A stretch of 64,000 bases of DNA from Faucicola mancuniensis. Its GTDB lineage: Bacteria > Pseudomonadota > Gammaproteobacteria > Pseudomonadales > Moraxellaceae. How positions within the stretch are numbered: position 1 is the first letter of the stretch; each line of letters opens with the position of its first letter. The position numbers were made by a program, and so were the translations under genes. Shown in pieces: positions 1-9,439 of this stretch. The notes under the pieces are model-generated. The model had not been told where the DNA came from. It did no database searches and saw nothing but the letters and a program-made list of their open reading frames with translations. The stretch lies in the NCBI RefSeq assembly GCF_046523945.1, contig NZ_CP171363.1:62001-126000 (forward strand). Direction: 5' to 3'.

Positions 1-2
1 TG

Positions 3-89
3 ACATCTAAATTTAACGCAAAAATATTGCCATTACGTAAATTTGAACCGATAAAAATAATATTTGGCAACTATTATTTTTACCCATAA
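3..89 (+). CDS. possible 3' end of an unknown gene, cut by window edge
   Basis: An open frame of 28 codons runs in from the left edge and stops at a TAA just before a hairpin that could end transcription from both sides. The encoded tail is basic and rich in Ile, Phe and Tyr and is not recognisable. It may simply be non-coding sequence; the reverse strand holds no better frame here. Confidence 0.18.
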   Translation, partial: TSKFNAKILPLRKFEPIKIIFGNYYFYP

Positions 90-90
90 A

Positions 91-118
91 AAAACCCCAC
101 AATTAAATTGTAGGGAAT
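91..118 (-). terminator. intrinsic terminator after glnS
   Basis: Read on the minus strand, a stem of CCC/GGG and ACAAT/ATTGT around a short loop is followed by a run of T. It lies 23 bases after the glnS stop and could also serve a plus-strand gene ending at 89. Confidence 0.65.
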
Positions 119-140
119 TTTAAATTTGATTAAATATTAA

Positions 141-1877
141 TTATTTAAACCCATCTTTTAAACCCACAATACGGTTAAACACAGGTTTTTCGCTTGTAAA
201 ATCTTGGCTATCCGCCACAAAAAAACCTTCACGCTCAAACTGAAAACGCTCACCTTTTTCAGCCTTAGCCAAAGACGGCTCAACCACCGCATTCACCACC
301 GTCAAAGAATTTGGATTGATTTCATTGGCAAGATTTTCCAAATCAATTTTTGCAGGGTCTTCTTGGGTAAATAATTGTTCATATAAACGCACCTCAGCAG
401 GCACGCCAAGCGTTGCCGATACCCAATGAATCACGCCTTTTACCTTACGCCCTTCTGGATTATTGCCAAGCGTTTTTGGGTCAATCGTGGCTTTTAACTC
501 CACCACTTCGCCATTGTCGCCCACGATATGTTCTTCCACTTTTAATACATAGCTATTACGCAAGCGGATTTCACTATTGCTTGGCGATAGGCGTTTGTAG
601 CCGTCTGGCGGATTGATTTCAAAATCGGCTTTATCAATATAAATTTCTTTGGTAAACGGAATTTCACGATTGCCTTGACTTTCATCATGGCTGTTTTTTG
701 GTTGTGTTAGCCACAAAATACCGTTTTCAAGATTGGTTTTTACCGTTGGTTTTTTCAAATTTTCCACATCGGCAACCGCTTCATCAAAGTTGGTAATCGT
801 TACTTTTAACGGATTAATCACCGCCATAGCACGATTTGCGGTATCTTCAAGCGAATTGCGAATGCTAAACTCAAGCAAACCAAAATCCACCACACCGTCC
901 GCCTTGCTCACGCCAACACGGTCGCAAAAATCACGCAAACCTTCAGGCGTATAGCCACGACGACGCATACCTGCAATGGTCGGCATTCGTGGGTCGTCCC
1001 AACCTGTTACAAGGTTGTCTTCTACCAATTTTTTGAGTTTACGTTTACTGGTCAAAATGTGATTAACATTTAAACGAGCAAATTCATACTGATGTGGCTC
1101 TTTTTCAAAGCCTACTTTATTCACAATCCAATCATAAAACGGACGGTGGTCTTCAAACTCAAGCGTACAAATAGAATGGGTAATGCCTTCAATCGCATCA
1201 GACAGTGGGTGGGCGTAGTCATACATCGGATAAATGCACCATTGGTCGCCTGTTTGGTGGTGTTCCTTGTGCATAACACGGTAAATTACAGGGTCTCGCA
1301 TATTCATATTTGGGCTTGCCATGTCAATTTTGGCACGCAAAACCGCTTCGCCATTGCCAAATTTGCCGTTTTTCATGTCGTCAAAACGTTGTAAATTCTC
1401 GCTAACAGTTGCATCACGATATGGTGAATTTTTACCGACTTGCCCAAAGTTACCACGATTTTCACGAATTTGTTCAGGTGTTTGCAAATCAACATACGCA
1501 TCGCCTTGTTCAATCAGTTTAATCGCCCATTTGTACAATTGTTCAAAATAGCTAGACGCATAGCGAGTGTCGCCCGCCCAATGAAAACCAAGCCATTCCA
1601 CGTCCGCCTTGATATTATCAACAAATTCTTGGTCTTCGGCATCTGGATTGGTGTCGTCAAAACGCAAGTTGCAAAGTCCGTTAAATTCGTTTGCCAAGCC
1701 AAAGTTTAAACAAATTGATTTAACATGACCCAAGTGCAAATAGCCGTTTGGCTCTGGTGGAAAACGAGTTACGATTTGTGAATATTTTTGCTCAGCCAAG
1801 TCATCACGCACAATGGCACGGATAAAGTCGTTTTTTTCGGTGGTTTCGGTTGCGTTGTTGGTTGAATTATTTGTCAT
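141..1877 (-). CDS. glnS: glutamine--tRNA ligase (GlnRS)
   Basis: Charges tRNA-Gln with glutamine in the cytoplasm. The 578-residue product has the class I signature PPEPNGYLHLGH (residues 40-51) and a KMSKS-type loop written LTSKRKL near residue 275. The catalytic domain is followed by the two anticodon-binding beta-barrel domains ending in RIVGLKDGFK. The D(T)NP motif after the HIGH region and the overall length (E. coli about 554) favour GlnRS over GluRS. The N-terminus carries about 15 Asn/Thr-rich residues before the conserved start. Single gene, with its own terminator downstream; divergent from ppiB. Confidence 0.96.
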   Translation of the reverse strand: MTNNSTNNATETTEKNDFIRAIVRDDLAEQKYSQIVTRFPPEPNGYLHLGHVKSICLNFGLANEFNGLCNLRFDDTNPDAEDQEFVDNIKADVEWLGFHWAGDTRYASSYFEQLYKWAIKLIEQGDAYVDLQTPEQIRENRGNFGQVGKNSPYRDATVSENLQRFDDMKNGKFGNGEAVLRAKIDMASPNMNMRDPVIYRVMHKEHHQTGDQWCIYPMYDYAHPLSDAIEGITHSICTLEFEDHRPFYDWIVNKVGFEKEPHQYEFARLNVNHILTSKRKLKKLVEDNLVTGWDDPRMPTIAGMRRRGYTPEGLRDFCDRVGVSKADGVVDFGLLEFSIRNSLEDTANRAMAVINPLKVTITNFDEAVADVENLKKPTVKTNLENGILWLTQPKNSHDESQGNREIPFTKEIYIDKADFEINPPDGYKRLSPSNSEIRLRNSYVLKVEEHIVGDNGEVVELKATIDPKTLGNNPEGRKVKGVIHWVSATLGVPAEVRLYEQLFTQEDPAKIDLENLANEINPNSLTVVNAVVEPSLAKAEKGERFQFEREGFFVADSQDFTSEKPVFNRIVGLKDGFK

Positions 1878-2013
1878 AGGTTTTTCCGTTTTTACAAGAT
1901 AAAAGGTTTTTAAAATAAAAAGGTTAAACGGTTTATTTTAACAGTTTTTTGCTGATTTAACAGCTTAAAATCGTGAAAACTGATTTTTTTTACAATTTTT
2001 TCGCAATTTGCTA

Positions 2014-2042
2014 TTGATAAATGCGGTTTTTGCCTTTATAAA
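2014..2042 (+). promoter_or_regulatory. probable sigma-70 promoter for ppiB-lpxH
   Basis: TTGATA (2014-2019) and TATAAA (2037-2042) are separated by 17 bases, about 40 bases before the ppiB start. Seen by eye only. Confidence 0.4.
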
Positions 2043-2080
2043 GGTTTAAATTTTTTTCAAAACCCTAACTTGGAGAACCT

Positions 2081-2590
2081 ATGGATATGCCATACGTTGA
2101 ATTTGAAACCACAATGGGCAACATTGTGATTGAACTAAACATTGACAAGGCCCCAAAAACTGTTGAGAATTTTATCAGTTATGTGAATGAAGGGCATTAT
2201 AATGGCACGATTTTTCACCGTGTGATTGACGGCTTTATGATTCAAGGCGGTGGCATGGATGCGAATATGAAAGAAAAAAGCACCCACGCACCGATTCAAA
2301 ACGAAGCGAACAACGGCTTGGCGAACGAAATCGGCACGATTGCTATGGCTCGCACGTCAGACCCACATTCTGCAACTGCACAATTTTTTATCAATGTCAA
2401 AGACAACAGCTTTTTGAACTATTCAAGCCCAACGCCACAAGGCTGGGGCTATGCGGTGTTCGGTAAAGTTACCGAAGGTATGGACGTGGTGAACAAAATC
2501 AAAGGCGTACCGACTGGTAAGTACGGCTTTCACGCTGATGTGCCAAGCACGCCAATCGTGATTATCAATGCAAAAGTGATTGAAAAATAA
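2081..2590 (+). CDS. ppiB: peptidyl-prolyl cis-trans isomerase, cyclophilin B type
   Basis: Catalyses cis-trans isomerisation of proline peptide bonds during protein folding. The 169-residue cyclophilin has FHRVI (45-49, with catalytic Arg47) followed by GFMIQGG, then the ARTSDPHSATAQFFIN segment and a WGYAVFGKV strand. There is no signal peptide, so it should be cytoplasmic. A GGAG ribosome site (2072-2075) supports ATG 2081; a second ATG lies two codons later. lpxH starts 7 bases after its stop, as in several gammaproteobacteria, so the two are probably co-transcribed. Confidence 0.93.
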   Translation: MDMPYVEFETTMGNIVIELNIDKAPKTVENFISYVNEGHYNGTIFHRVIDGFMIQGGGMDANMKEKSTHAPIQNEANNGLANEIGTIAMARTSDPHSATAQFFINVKDNSFLNYSSPTPQGWGYAVFGKVTEGMDVVNKIKGVPTGKYGFHADVPSTPIVIINAKVIEK

Positions 2591-2596
2591 GCCTTT

Positions 2597-3394
2597 ATGC
2601 AAGATTTTGCAACGTTAATCGCTGATAAACCACAAGTGATTGAAACGGTTTTTATCAGCGATTTACATTTGGCTGACACGCCTGCTACTAATGATTTAGA
2701 GCAGGCGTTTTTGGCTTTGTTGGATAATTTGGCAACTTTGCCGAACTTGCGACAACTGTTTATTTTGGGCGATTGGTTTGAAACTTGGCTTGGCGATGAC
2801 GTAGCCGAAACCGACACGCCCAAAACTTGGCTTAATCCTATTATCAATAAACTACAAATTTTAACAAATAATAGTTGTCAAATTTACATCATGCACGGCA
2901 ATCGGGATTTTTTAATCGGTGAAAAATTTTGTCAAAAATTTGGCGGAAAACTCATTCAAGAGCCGTTTTATCTGACGTTAAACAATCAAAAAATCCGCCT
3001 TGAACATGGCGATGCCTTATGTACTGATGATAAAAAATATCAAATTTTTCGTAAAATTATTCAAAATCCAATTACCAAAAAAATTTTACTTGCCTTGCCT
3101 ATTAAAAAACGTGAGCAAATCGCTAAAGACCTTCGCCAAAAAAGCAAAACCGATAATGCCAAAAAATCCATGCAAATCATGGACGTAAATGAAATCGCGG
3201 TTAAAAAAGCGTTAAAAAATGCCGATATTCTCATTCATGGGCATACGCACCGACCATATGAGCATTTATTAGAAAATGGAAAAAAAAGACTGGTGCTTGG
3301 GGATTGGCGAATGGATAAGAAGGAGGTTAATGCCGTGATTGCAGTAGGTTATGACAAGGGTATTGAACTTTTAACTTTCACAAAAATCAAATAA
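2597..3394 (+). CDS. lpxH: UDP-2,3-diacylglucosamine diphosphatase
   Basis: Cleaves UDP-2,3-diacylglucosamine to lipid X and UMP in lipid A synthesis, at the inner face of the cytoplasmic membrane. The 265-residue calcineurin-type phosphoesterase shows the metal ligands in order: SDLHL (21-25), GDW, HGNRDF, LEHGD and GHTHRP. The C-terminal VLGDW is typical of LpxH rather than LpxI. Immediately follows ppiB and is followed by a strong terminator shared with tkt. Confidence 0.94.
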   Translation: MQDFATLIADKPQVIETVFISDLHLADTPATNDLEQAFLALLDNLATLPNLRQLFILGDWFETWLGDDVAETDTPKTWLNPIINKLQILTNNSCQIYIMHGNRDFLIGEKFCQKFGGKLIQEPFYLTLNNQKIRLEHGDALCTDDKKYQIFRKIIQNPITKKILLALPIKKREQIAKDLRQKSKTDNAKKSMQIMDVNEIAVKKALKNADILIHGHTHRPYEHLLENGKKRLVLGDWRMDKKEVNAVIAVGYDKGIELLTFTKIK

Positions 3395-3420
3395 AAAACG
3401 TGCCAAACGGCACGTTTTTT
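3393..3420. terminator. bidirectional terminator between lpxH and tkt
   Basis: Perfect stem AAAAAACGTGCC / GGCACGTTTTTT with a 4-base loop. The A/T flanks make it work for both convergent genes. Confidence 0.9.
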
Positions 3421-3443
3421 TCATTGTAACAATGATAAACCAA

Positions 3444-5441
3444 TTAAATCAGCGATTTCACCACACTCACCACCGCCTCACTGGTAATGCCAAAGTGGTT
3501 AAACAAGTCTTTGGCAGGGGCAGACTCACCAAAGGTTGTCATGCCAATCACCTTGCCATCAAGCCCCACAAATTTATACCAATAATCCACATGGCTTGCC
3601 TCTACCGCCACACGGCTACGAACATTTGACGGCAACACGCTTTCACGGTAAGCACTATCTTGGCTAACAAACACTTCGGCACATGGCATAGATACCACAC
3701 GCACGCCCACGCCTTGACCGCTTAATTCTTGATAAGCATTCATCGCAAGCTCTACTTCCGAACCTGTGGCAATGATGATGGCTTGTAAATCAGCCTGCTC
3801 TTTGGCAAGCACATAACCGCCTTTAGCGATGTTTGCCACTTGTGCGTCATCACGGTTTTGGTGCGGTAGGTTTTGACGACTAAAAATCAGAGCCGATGGG
3901 GTGGTTTTGGCTTTTAGGCTCTCAACCCACGCCACCATAGATTCCACCGTGTCGCATGGTCGCCATGTGTGCAAGTTTGGCGTAGCACGCAGACTGGCAA
4001 GCTGTTCTACAGGCTGGTGCGTTGGCCCATCTTCGCCAAGTCCAATGCTGTCATGGGTATAAACGTTAATCACACGCTGTTTCATGAGTGCTGACATACG
4101 CACCGCATTGCGAGCATATTCCATAAACATCAAAAACGTTGCCACATAAGGGATAAAGCCACCATGCAAGGCAATGCCGTTGGCAATCGCTGTCATGCCA
4201 AATTCACGCACACCATAATGAATGTAGTTGCCCGCTGGGTCATTTTCTAGGGCTTTGGCATTTTTAAACCATGTCAAATTTGACCCTGCCAAATCTGCCG
4301 AACCGCCCAAAAGCTCTGGCAACAAAGGTTGCAAGGCGTTAATGGCGTTTTGACTGGCTTTACGACTGGCGATATTTTCTGGATTGGCTTGACATTGTTT
4401 GATAAAATCTTGGGCTTTTTGTTCAAAATCAGCAGGCAAGTCCGCATTCATACGGCGTAACAACTCTTTGGCAAGCTCTGGATACGCCTTTTGATAACTG
4501 TCAAACTCCGCTTGCCAATTGCCTTGTACCACCTCACCTTTGGCAACACCATTCCAAGCGTCATAAATCTCTTGTGGAATGACAAACGGTTCTGCCGTCC
4601 AGCCCAAAGTTTCACGAGTTAAGGCAATCTCATCATTGCCAAGTGGGGCTCCGTGGCAGTCTTCCTTGCCTTGTTTGTTTGGCGAACCTGCCCCAATCAC
4701 AGTTTTACAAATGATTAAAGACGGTTTTTTACTCTCATTTAAGGCATTTTCGGTGGCTTTGCCAATTGCCTCGCTGTCATGTCCGTCCACCGTTTGTACT
4801 TGCCAGCCATAAGCCTCAAAGCGTTTTTGGGTGTCGTCAGAAAACCAGCCTTCCACTTCGCCATCAATAGAAATGCCGTTGTCATCATAATACACCACCA
4901 ATTTGCCAAGCTCTAGCGTGCCAGCCAGTGAACACGCCTCATGGCTAATGCCTTCCATCAAACAGCCATCACCCAAAAAGCAATAAGTGTTGTGATTGAT
5001 GATTTCATGCCCATCACGGTTAAACTGATTTGCCAACGTTTTTTCGGCAATAGCAAAACCCACCGCATTGGCAATGCCCTGACCTAGCGGACCTGTGGTG
5101 GTTTCAATGCCTGCGGTGTAGCCGTATTCTGGGTGGCTGGGCGTTTTTGAGTGCAATTGACGAAAATTCTTTAAATCGTCAATAGACACATCATAACCAG
5201 ACAAATGTAGCAAGGCATAATGGAGCATTGAGCCATGACCATTTGACAGCACAAAGCGGTCTCGGTTTAGCCATTTTGGGTCTTTTGGGTTGTGTTTTAA
5301 AAATTTACGCCAAAGCACTTCGGCAATGTCTGCCATACCCATTGGGGCTCCAGGGTGTCCAGAATTGGCTTTTTGAACAGCGTCCATCGCAAGGGCACGA
5401 ATGGCGTTGGCATTGTGGCGTTGGGTGATTGGGGTTGGCAT
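3444..5441 (-). CDS. tkt: transketolase
   Basis: Thiamine-diphosphate enzyme of the non-oxidative pentose phosphate pathway and Calvin-type interconversions. The 665-residue chain shows GHPGAPMGMA near the N-terminus, the ThDP/Mg motif GDGCLMEG, and DSIGLGEDGPTHQP and ATGSEVELA in the later domains. The frame is open to 5507, but ATG 5441 is preferred: it has AAGGA 9 bases upstream and matches the usual start MPT..R.NAIRALAMD. Monocistronic, convergent with lpxH. Confidence 0.96.
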   Translation of the reverse strand: MPTPITQRHNANAIRALAMDAVQKANSGHPGAPMGMADIAEVLWRKFLKHNPKDPKWLNRDRFVLSNGHGSMLHYALLHLSGYDVSIDDLKNFRQLHSKTPSHPEYGYTAGIETTTGPLGQGIANAVGFAIAEKTLANQFNRDGHEIINHNTYCFLGDGCLMEGISHEACSLAGTLELGKLVVYYDDNGISIDGEVEGWFSDDTQKRFEAYGWQVQTVDGHDSEAIGKATENALNESKKPSLIICKTVIGAGSPNKQGKEDCHGAPLGNDEIALTRETLGWTAEPFVIPQEIYDAWNGVAKGEVVQGNWQAEFDSYQKAYPELAKELLRRMNADLPADFEQKAQDFIKQCQANPENIASRKASQNAINALQPLLPELLGGSADLAGSNLTWFKNAKALENDPAGNYIHYGVREFGMTAIANGIALHGGFIPYVATFLMFMEYARNAVRMSALMKQRVINVYTHDSIGLGEDGPTHQPVEQLASLRATPNLHTWRPCDTVESMVAWVESLKAKTTPSALIFSRQNLPHQNRDDAQVANIAKGGYVLAKEQADLQAIIIATGSEVELAMNAYQELSGQGVGVRVVSMPCAEVFVSQDSAYRESVLPSNVRSRVAVEASHVDYWYKFVGLDGKVIGMTTFGESAPAKDLFNHFGITSEAVVSVVKSLI

Positions 5442-5550
5442 AGTTTTTCCTTTGGTAGGTTTTGATTGAAATGCAGGCATTTTATCATATTTTGCCAATT
5501 TTTTCATCAGTTTAAAAAATAGCTTAATAAATTGGCGAAATTAAGGTATG

Positions 5551-5570
5551 ATAATAACTTTGATTATTAT
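5551..5570. promoter_or_regulatory. palindrome upstream of the nitroreductase gene
   Basis: ATAATAA (5551-5557) and TTATTAT (5564-5570) form a perfect inverted repeat with 6 bases between, 76 bases before the nitroreductase start. It may be an operator; it resembles a weak Fur-type site but does not match well. Confidence 0.3.
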
Positions 5571-5645
5571 GTTTTTGACGATATCTAAATGCGTCTTTAA
5601 AATAAGATATGTCACCAGTTAAATTTTAACAAAAAGGAAAAACCC

Positions 5646-6206
5646 ATGAACACACAAGAAATTTTAGACTTTATCCAATCACGCCGTTCTATGGGACGAC
5701 TACTCGCCCCTGCTCCCAATGCAGAACAACTTAAACAAGCCGTCAGCGTAGCATTAACCGCACCTGACCACAAACAATTAAACCCTTTTCGCTTTGTTGT
5801 TCTTGAGAATCAAGCCTTGGATAATCTTGGTTTAGCTTTACACCAAGCGACTTTGGACAAAGGCGATACAGACGAAACCGCTTTACAAAAAGCCAAAATG
5901 CTACCAAAACGAGCCCCAATGATTATCGCTTGTGTAACAGATTACAAAAACCACCCAAAAGTGCCAGAATTTGAGCAATTATTATCCGCAGGGGCAGGCG
6001 TGCAAAACTTGCTGTTAGCCTTACAAGCTCAAGGTTTCGCCAGCGTTTGGCGAAGTGGCGATTTGATGAATAGCCAAGCGGTAAAACAATTTTTTAACTT
6101 AACCGATAATAATCAAGTCGTTGGCTTTATTTATGTGGGAATGGCAGGGGCGGAATTGCCACCAAGAAAAGCGGTAAATACTGATGATTTTTTAACATTT
6201 TATTAA
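5646..6206 (+). CDS. nitroreductase family protein, YdjA-like
   Basis: Probable FMN-dependent NAD(P)H oxidoreductase. The 186-residue protein begins with the family signature SRRSMGRL (residues 12-19, where Arg residues hold the FMN phosphate), then the AP(D)HKQLNPFRF segment, and a C-terminal GF.YVGMAG strand. Size and motifs fit the small YdjA subgroup. The substrate cannot be read from sequence. A clear AAAGGA ribosome site precedes the ATG. A second, unrelated nitroreductase lies at 58.3-59.1 kb. Confidence 0.82.
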   Translation: MNTQEILDFIQSRRSMGRLLAPAPNAEQLKQAVSVALTAPDHKQLNPFRFVVLENQALDNLGLALHQATLDKGDTDETALQKAKMLPKRAPMIIACVTDYKNHPKVPEFEQLLSAGAGVQNLLLALQAQGFASVWRSGDLMNSQAVKQFFNLTDNNQVVGFIYVGMAGAELPPRKAVNTDDFLTFY

Positions 6207-6238
6207 TATTTTTTAAATTATTTTAAGAGCAAAATTTT

Positions 6239-7480
6239 ATGAAAAAGCCGTTAGAAAATTTAAACCATTTAAACTTACAAAATCTAAAAAACGAAGCCTT
6301 ACATTTAACAGAAAATTTTGGCGATAATTTAGAAATTTTACATTCAGGCAAAGAAAAAGCCAGTAAATTGGTTGGTGAGTTGCTACAAAATTTTAAAAAC
6401 CGCAAAAACAAACCGCAAACCGATGACGATAACAAGGGCTTGACTGTGCCTTTGACGATGACGTTTTTGGGTGGGGGCAGTTTTGGCACAGCGATGGCGA
6501 ACCTTGCCAGCCGTAACGGTTGCGATGCAACCTTGTGGGTGCGTGATAAACGCACTGTCAAAGCCATGCAAAAAACCCACATTAATAAAAAATATTTGCC
6601 TGATTTTAAATTGGATAAACGGTTAAAATTTTCACATGATTTGGAAGAAGCGGTTAAGGGCAAAGATATTATTTTTGTGGCGATTCCCAGTTCTGGTTTT
6701 CGTGAAATTTTGCAAAAAATCGCACCTTTTATCACATCGCAAGTCGTCATTTCTTTGACAAAAGGTATGGAAAAAGAAACCTTCGCCTTGATGAGCGAGA
6801 TTATCAAAGAAGAGTTACCAAACGTGGCGTTTGGGGTGATGAGTGGTCCAAACCTTGCCAAAGAAATCATGAACAATATGCCAACGGCAACCGTGATTGC
6901 CAGTGAGTCCGAAGCGGTTCGCCATGCGGTGCAAGTGGCGTTACATGGGGCGTTTTTTCGGGTGTTTGGCAGTGATGATGTGGTAGGCGTGGAACTTGGC
7001 GGTGCGTTAAAAAACATCTATGCGATTGCGATGGGTATGGCGGGTGCGTACGAAGTTGGCGATAATACTAAAGCCATGATTTTGACCCGTGCGTTAGCGG
7101 AGATGAGCCGTTTTGGCGTTCATGCAGGGGCAAATCCTTTGACGTTTTTGGGCTTGTCTGGCGTGGGTGATTTGTACGCCACTTGTGCGTCCCCGCTAAG
7201 CCGAAATTATCAAGTTGGCAATATGCTTGGTAAGGGTTTAAGCCTTGAACAAGCGGTCAAAAAACTCGGACAAACGGCAGAAGGCATTAACACCATTCAG
7301 CAGGTGCATGAAAAAGCAAGCAAGGACGGTATTTATATGCCGATTACCCATGCGTTGTATGATATTATTTTTAATGAGCAAGCACCATTTGGCGTGGCGT
7401 TAGACTTGATGGAAAAAGGCTTTCGTAGTGATGTAGAATTTGTCATGCCACATGATAAAGTGAATGAAGACCTAAAATAA
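6239..7480 (+). CDS. gpsA: glycerol-3-phosphate dehydrogenase (NAD(P)+) with long N-terminal extension
   Basis: Reduces dihydroxyacetone phosphate to sn-glycerol 3-phosphate for phospholipid synthesis. The Rossmann motif GGGSFGTA is at residues 78-85, whereas GpsA usually begins just before it. Also visible are IFVAIPS, SLTKG, SGPN, the catalytic lysine region GGALKNIYA and the NTKAMILTR helix. At 413 residues it is about 70 longer than E. coli GpsA; the extra N-terminal part is Lys/Asn/Leu-rich and probably helical. ATG 6239 has an AAGAG site upstream, and no good site precedes internal ATGs, so the extension is probably translated. Confidence 0.93.
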   Translation: MKKPLENLNHLNLQNLKNEALHLTENFGDNLEILHSGKEKASKLVGELLQNFKNRKNKPQTDDDNKGLTVPLTMTFLGGGSFGTAMANLASRNGCDATLWVRDKRTVKAMQKTHINKKYLPDFKLDKRLKFSHDLEEAVKGKDIIFVAIPSSGFREILQKIAPFITSQVVISLTKGMEKETFALMSEIIKEELPNVAFGVMSGPNLAKEIMNNMPTATVIASESEAVRHAVQVALHGAFFRVFGSDDVVGVELGGALKNIYAIAMGMAGAYEVGDNTKAMILTRALAEMSRFGVHAGANPLTFLGLSGVGDLYATCASPLSRNYQVGNMLGKGLSLEQAVKKLGQTAEGINTIQQVHEKASKDGIYMPITHALYDIIFNEQAPFGVALDLMEKGFRSDVEFVMPHDKVNEDLK

Positions 7481-7489
7481 GGGGATTTT

Positions 7490-8038
7490 ATGGCAAGTGC
7501 AATCACCAAACAAGAAGCGAGGCTATACACCTTAAATGATGTCAAAATTGCCGAAGAGAAAACAGGCGAAAAATATCAATTGATTGATGGGCGTATCTAC
7601 TCAATGGCAGGTGCGTCCGAAAAGCACGTCGCCATTACAGGCAATATTAACACTTTGCTGAATATGCACTTTCGTGCCAACAAAATTGACTGCTTTCCTT
7701 ATTCAAGCGATTTGGCTGTGTATTATAATGATAAAAATTATTATTATCCTGATATTGCGGTCAAATGTTTGGACGGTGAAATTAAAATCATTGTGGAAGT
7801 GTTGTCAAAATCTACGCACCAAGACGACCAAACTATAAAATTTGATAACTATATTTTGGCGTGCAAAGGTTTGCAAGAGTATGTGTTGGTTGAGCAAGAT
7901 GTTATGCAAGTGATTGTTTATCGCAAAGAAGATGATTGGACGCTGGGGCATACTTACCGAGAAAAGTCGATTGTTGAGTTAAAAAGTATTGGATTTTCTA
8001 CACCTATTGAAGAGTTTTATTATTGGGTCATGAAGTAA
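7490..8038 (+). CDS. Uma2 family (DUF820) putative endonuclease
   Basis: The 182-residue protein has the Uma2/PD-(D/E)XK fold pattern: LIDGRIYSMAGAS, the SSDLAV strand, YYPDIAV with the catalytic Asp, and IIVEVLSKST with the catalytic Glu, followed by a helix and YVLVEQ. The family is common in cyanobacteria and scattered in proteobacteria; its role is not established. GGGGA before the ATG and a 9-base gap after gpsA suggest co-transcription, but there is no functional link visible. Confidence 0.78.
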   Translation: MASAITKQEARLYTLNDVKIAEEKTGEKYQLIDGRIYSMAGASEKHVAITGNINTLLNMHFRANKIDCFPYSSDLAVYYNDKNYYYPDIAVKCLDGEIKIIVEVLSKSTHQDDQTIKFDNYILACKGLQEYVLVEQDVMQVIVYRKEDDWTLGHTYREKSIVELKSIGFSTPIEEFYYWVMK

Positions 8039-8075
8039 AAATTAATGGCAAATTTAATCTAAAAAGGTATAAATA

Positions 8076-8177
8076 ATGCCTGATAGCTATCAATTTACCA
8101 TTGATAAGGATAGTCTAATAAAACTTGCAAAAATGCGAATGAGTATGGATATTGATATGTATTTTGCAGTTTGTTAA
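8076..8177 (+). CDS. small hypothetical ORF, 33 codons
   Basis: An ATG with AAAAGG about 7 bases upstream opens a 33-codon frame (begins MPDSYQFTID) that ends just before a terminator. It follows the Uma2 gene by 37 bases. It could be a real small protein or the remnant of a larger gene; no family is recognised. Confidence 0.3.
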   Translation: MPDSYQFTIDKDSLIKLAKMRMSMDIDMYFAVC

Positions 8178-8188
8178 AATTATCAAAC

Positions 8189-8217
8189 AAAAAACCGCCA
8201 AAAATGACGGTTTTTTT
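8189..8217. terminator. bidirectional terminator before leuB
   Basis: Stem AAAAACCGcCA / TGaCGGTTTTT with a short A-rich loop, placed between the convergent Uma2 operon and leuB. Confidence 0.8.
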
Positions 8218-8238
8218 ACTTTTTGAATTGGTTAAAAA

Positions 8239-9309
8239 TTACAACGCATCAACCACCGCTTGCCCCATTTGTGAGCAAGAAACCAACGTTGTGCCATCTT
8301 CATAAATGTCGCCTGTACGCAAGCCTTGTTCAAGCACTTTTTGCACCGCATTTTCCACTTGTTTGGCACGAGTTTCATCATTTAAACTATAGCGGAGCAA
8401 CATCGCAAGTGACAAAATGGTCGCAAGTGGATTGGCTTTGTCTTGTCCTGCAATGTCTGGAGCAGAGCCGTGCGATGGCTCATACAAGCCTTTGCCATTT
8501 TCATCAAGGCTTGCCGATGGCAACATACCGATTGACCCTGTCAGCATAGACGCTTGGTCGCTCAAAATATCACCAAAAATATTGCCTGTCGCAATCACGT
8601 CAAACTGTTTTGGAGCTTTAACCAGTTGCATGGCACAGTTATCCACATACATATGGCTAAGTTCCACATCTGGATATTCGCTGGCAATTTCGCTAAAAAT
8701 TTGTTTCCAAAGTTCGGTGGTTTCTAACACGTTGGCTTTATCTACCGAGCAGAGTTTTTTATTACGTTTTTGGGCAGATTGGAACGCCACATGAGCGATA
8801 CGGCGGATTTCTGATTCGCTGTATTTCATGGTGTTAAAGCCTTCTTTTTCGCCATTTTCTAGCGTGCGAATGCCACGTGGTTCACCAAAATAAATATCAC
8901 CTGTCAATTCACGCACGATTAAAACGTCAAGCCCTGCCACCACTTCAGGCTTTAGCGTTGATGCGTTGGCAAGTTCTTTGTACAAAATCGCAGGACGCAA
9001 ATTTGCAAACAAATTCAAGTCCTTACGAATGGCAAGCAGTCCACGTTCAGGGCGTAATGGGCGGTCAAGGTTGTCATATTGTGGCGAACCAACTGCACCA
9101 AGTAGCACGGCATCGGCTTTTTTGCAAAGCTCTTGCGTAACGGCTGGATATGGCGAGCCGTGTTCGTCATAAGCCGAACCGCCTAGACTTGCGTATTCAT
9201 AACGTGCGTCTAAGCCTTGTTCAATCAGCTTGTCCAATACTTTGACGGCTTGACCGATGATTTCTGGTCCAATGCCGTCGCCTTTTAAAACTGCGATAAG
9301 TTTTGACAT
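8239..9309 (-). CDS. leuB: 3-isopropylmalate dehydrogenase
   Basis: Third step of leucine synthesis: NAD-dependent oxidation and decarboxylation of 3-isopropylmalate. The 356-residue protein begins MSKLIAVLKGDGIGPEI and has RELTGDIYFGEPRG, the YSESEIRR substrate motif, the DKANVL region and the EPSHGSAPDIAG signature near the C-terminus. The frame is open to 9360, but ATG 9309 has an AAGGA site and the conserved start. Downstream of leuC and leuD on the same strand, separated from leuD by a small hypothetical gene. Confidence 0.96.
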   Translation of the reverse strand: MSKLIAVLKGDGIGPEIIGQAVKVLDKLIEQGLDARYEYASLGGSAYDEHGSPYPAVTQELCKKADAVLLGAVGSPQYDNLDRPLRPERGLLAIRKDLNLFANLRPAILYKELANASTLKPEVVAGLDVLIVRELTGDIYFGEPRGIRTLENGEKEGFNTMKYSESEIRRIAHVAFQSAQKRNKKLCSVDKANVLETTELWKQIFSEIASEYPDVELSHMYVDNCAMQLVKAPKQFDVIATGNIFGDILSDQASMLTGSIGMLPSASLDENGKGLYEPSHGSAPDIAGQDKANPLATILSLAMLLRYSLNDETRAKQVENAVQKVLEQGLRTGDIYEDGTTLVSCSQMGQAVVDAL

Positions 9310-9439
9310 AAGTTTTTTCCTTAGTAATTCAAATAAATATATTTTCGGTACATTCACCATATTTTATAAATAAAATTAGATATGGTTATAACTAATCTAT
9401 TATTACTTTTATTACAAAATAAACTGATATTTTATTAAC

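Noticed and set aside
6223..7017. 264-codon frame antisense to gpsA
   Set aside because: Shadow of a real gene: the gpsA frame shows clear motifs, while this one has irregular composition and no start signal.
7490..8177. Uma2 gene plus the 33-codon ORF as a defence or toxin system
   Set aside because: The small ORF has no antitoxin features, and there is no mobility or defence context around them.
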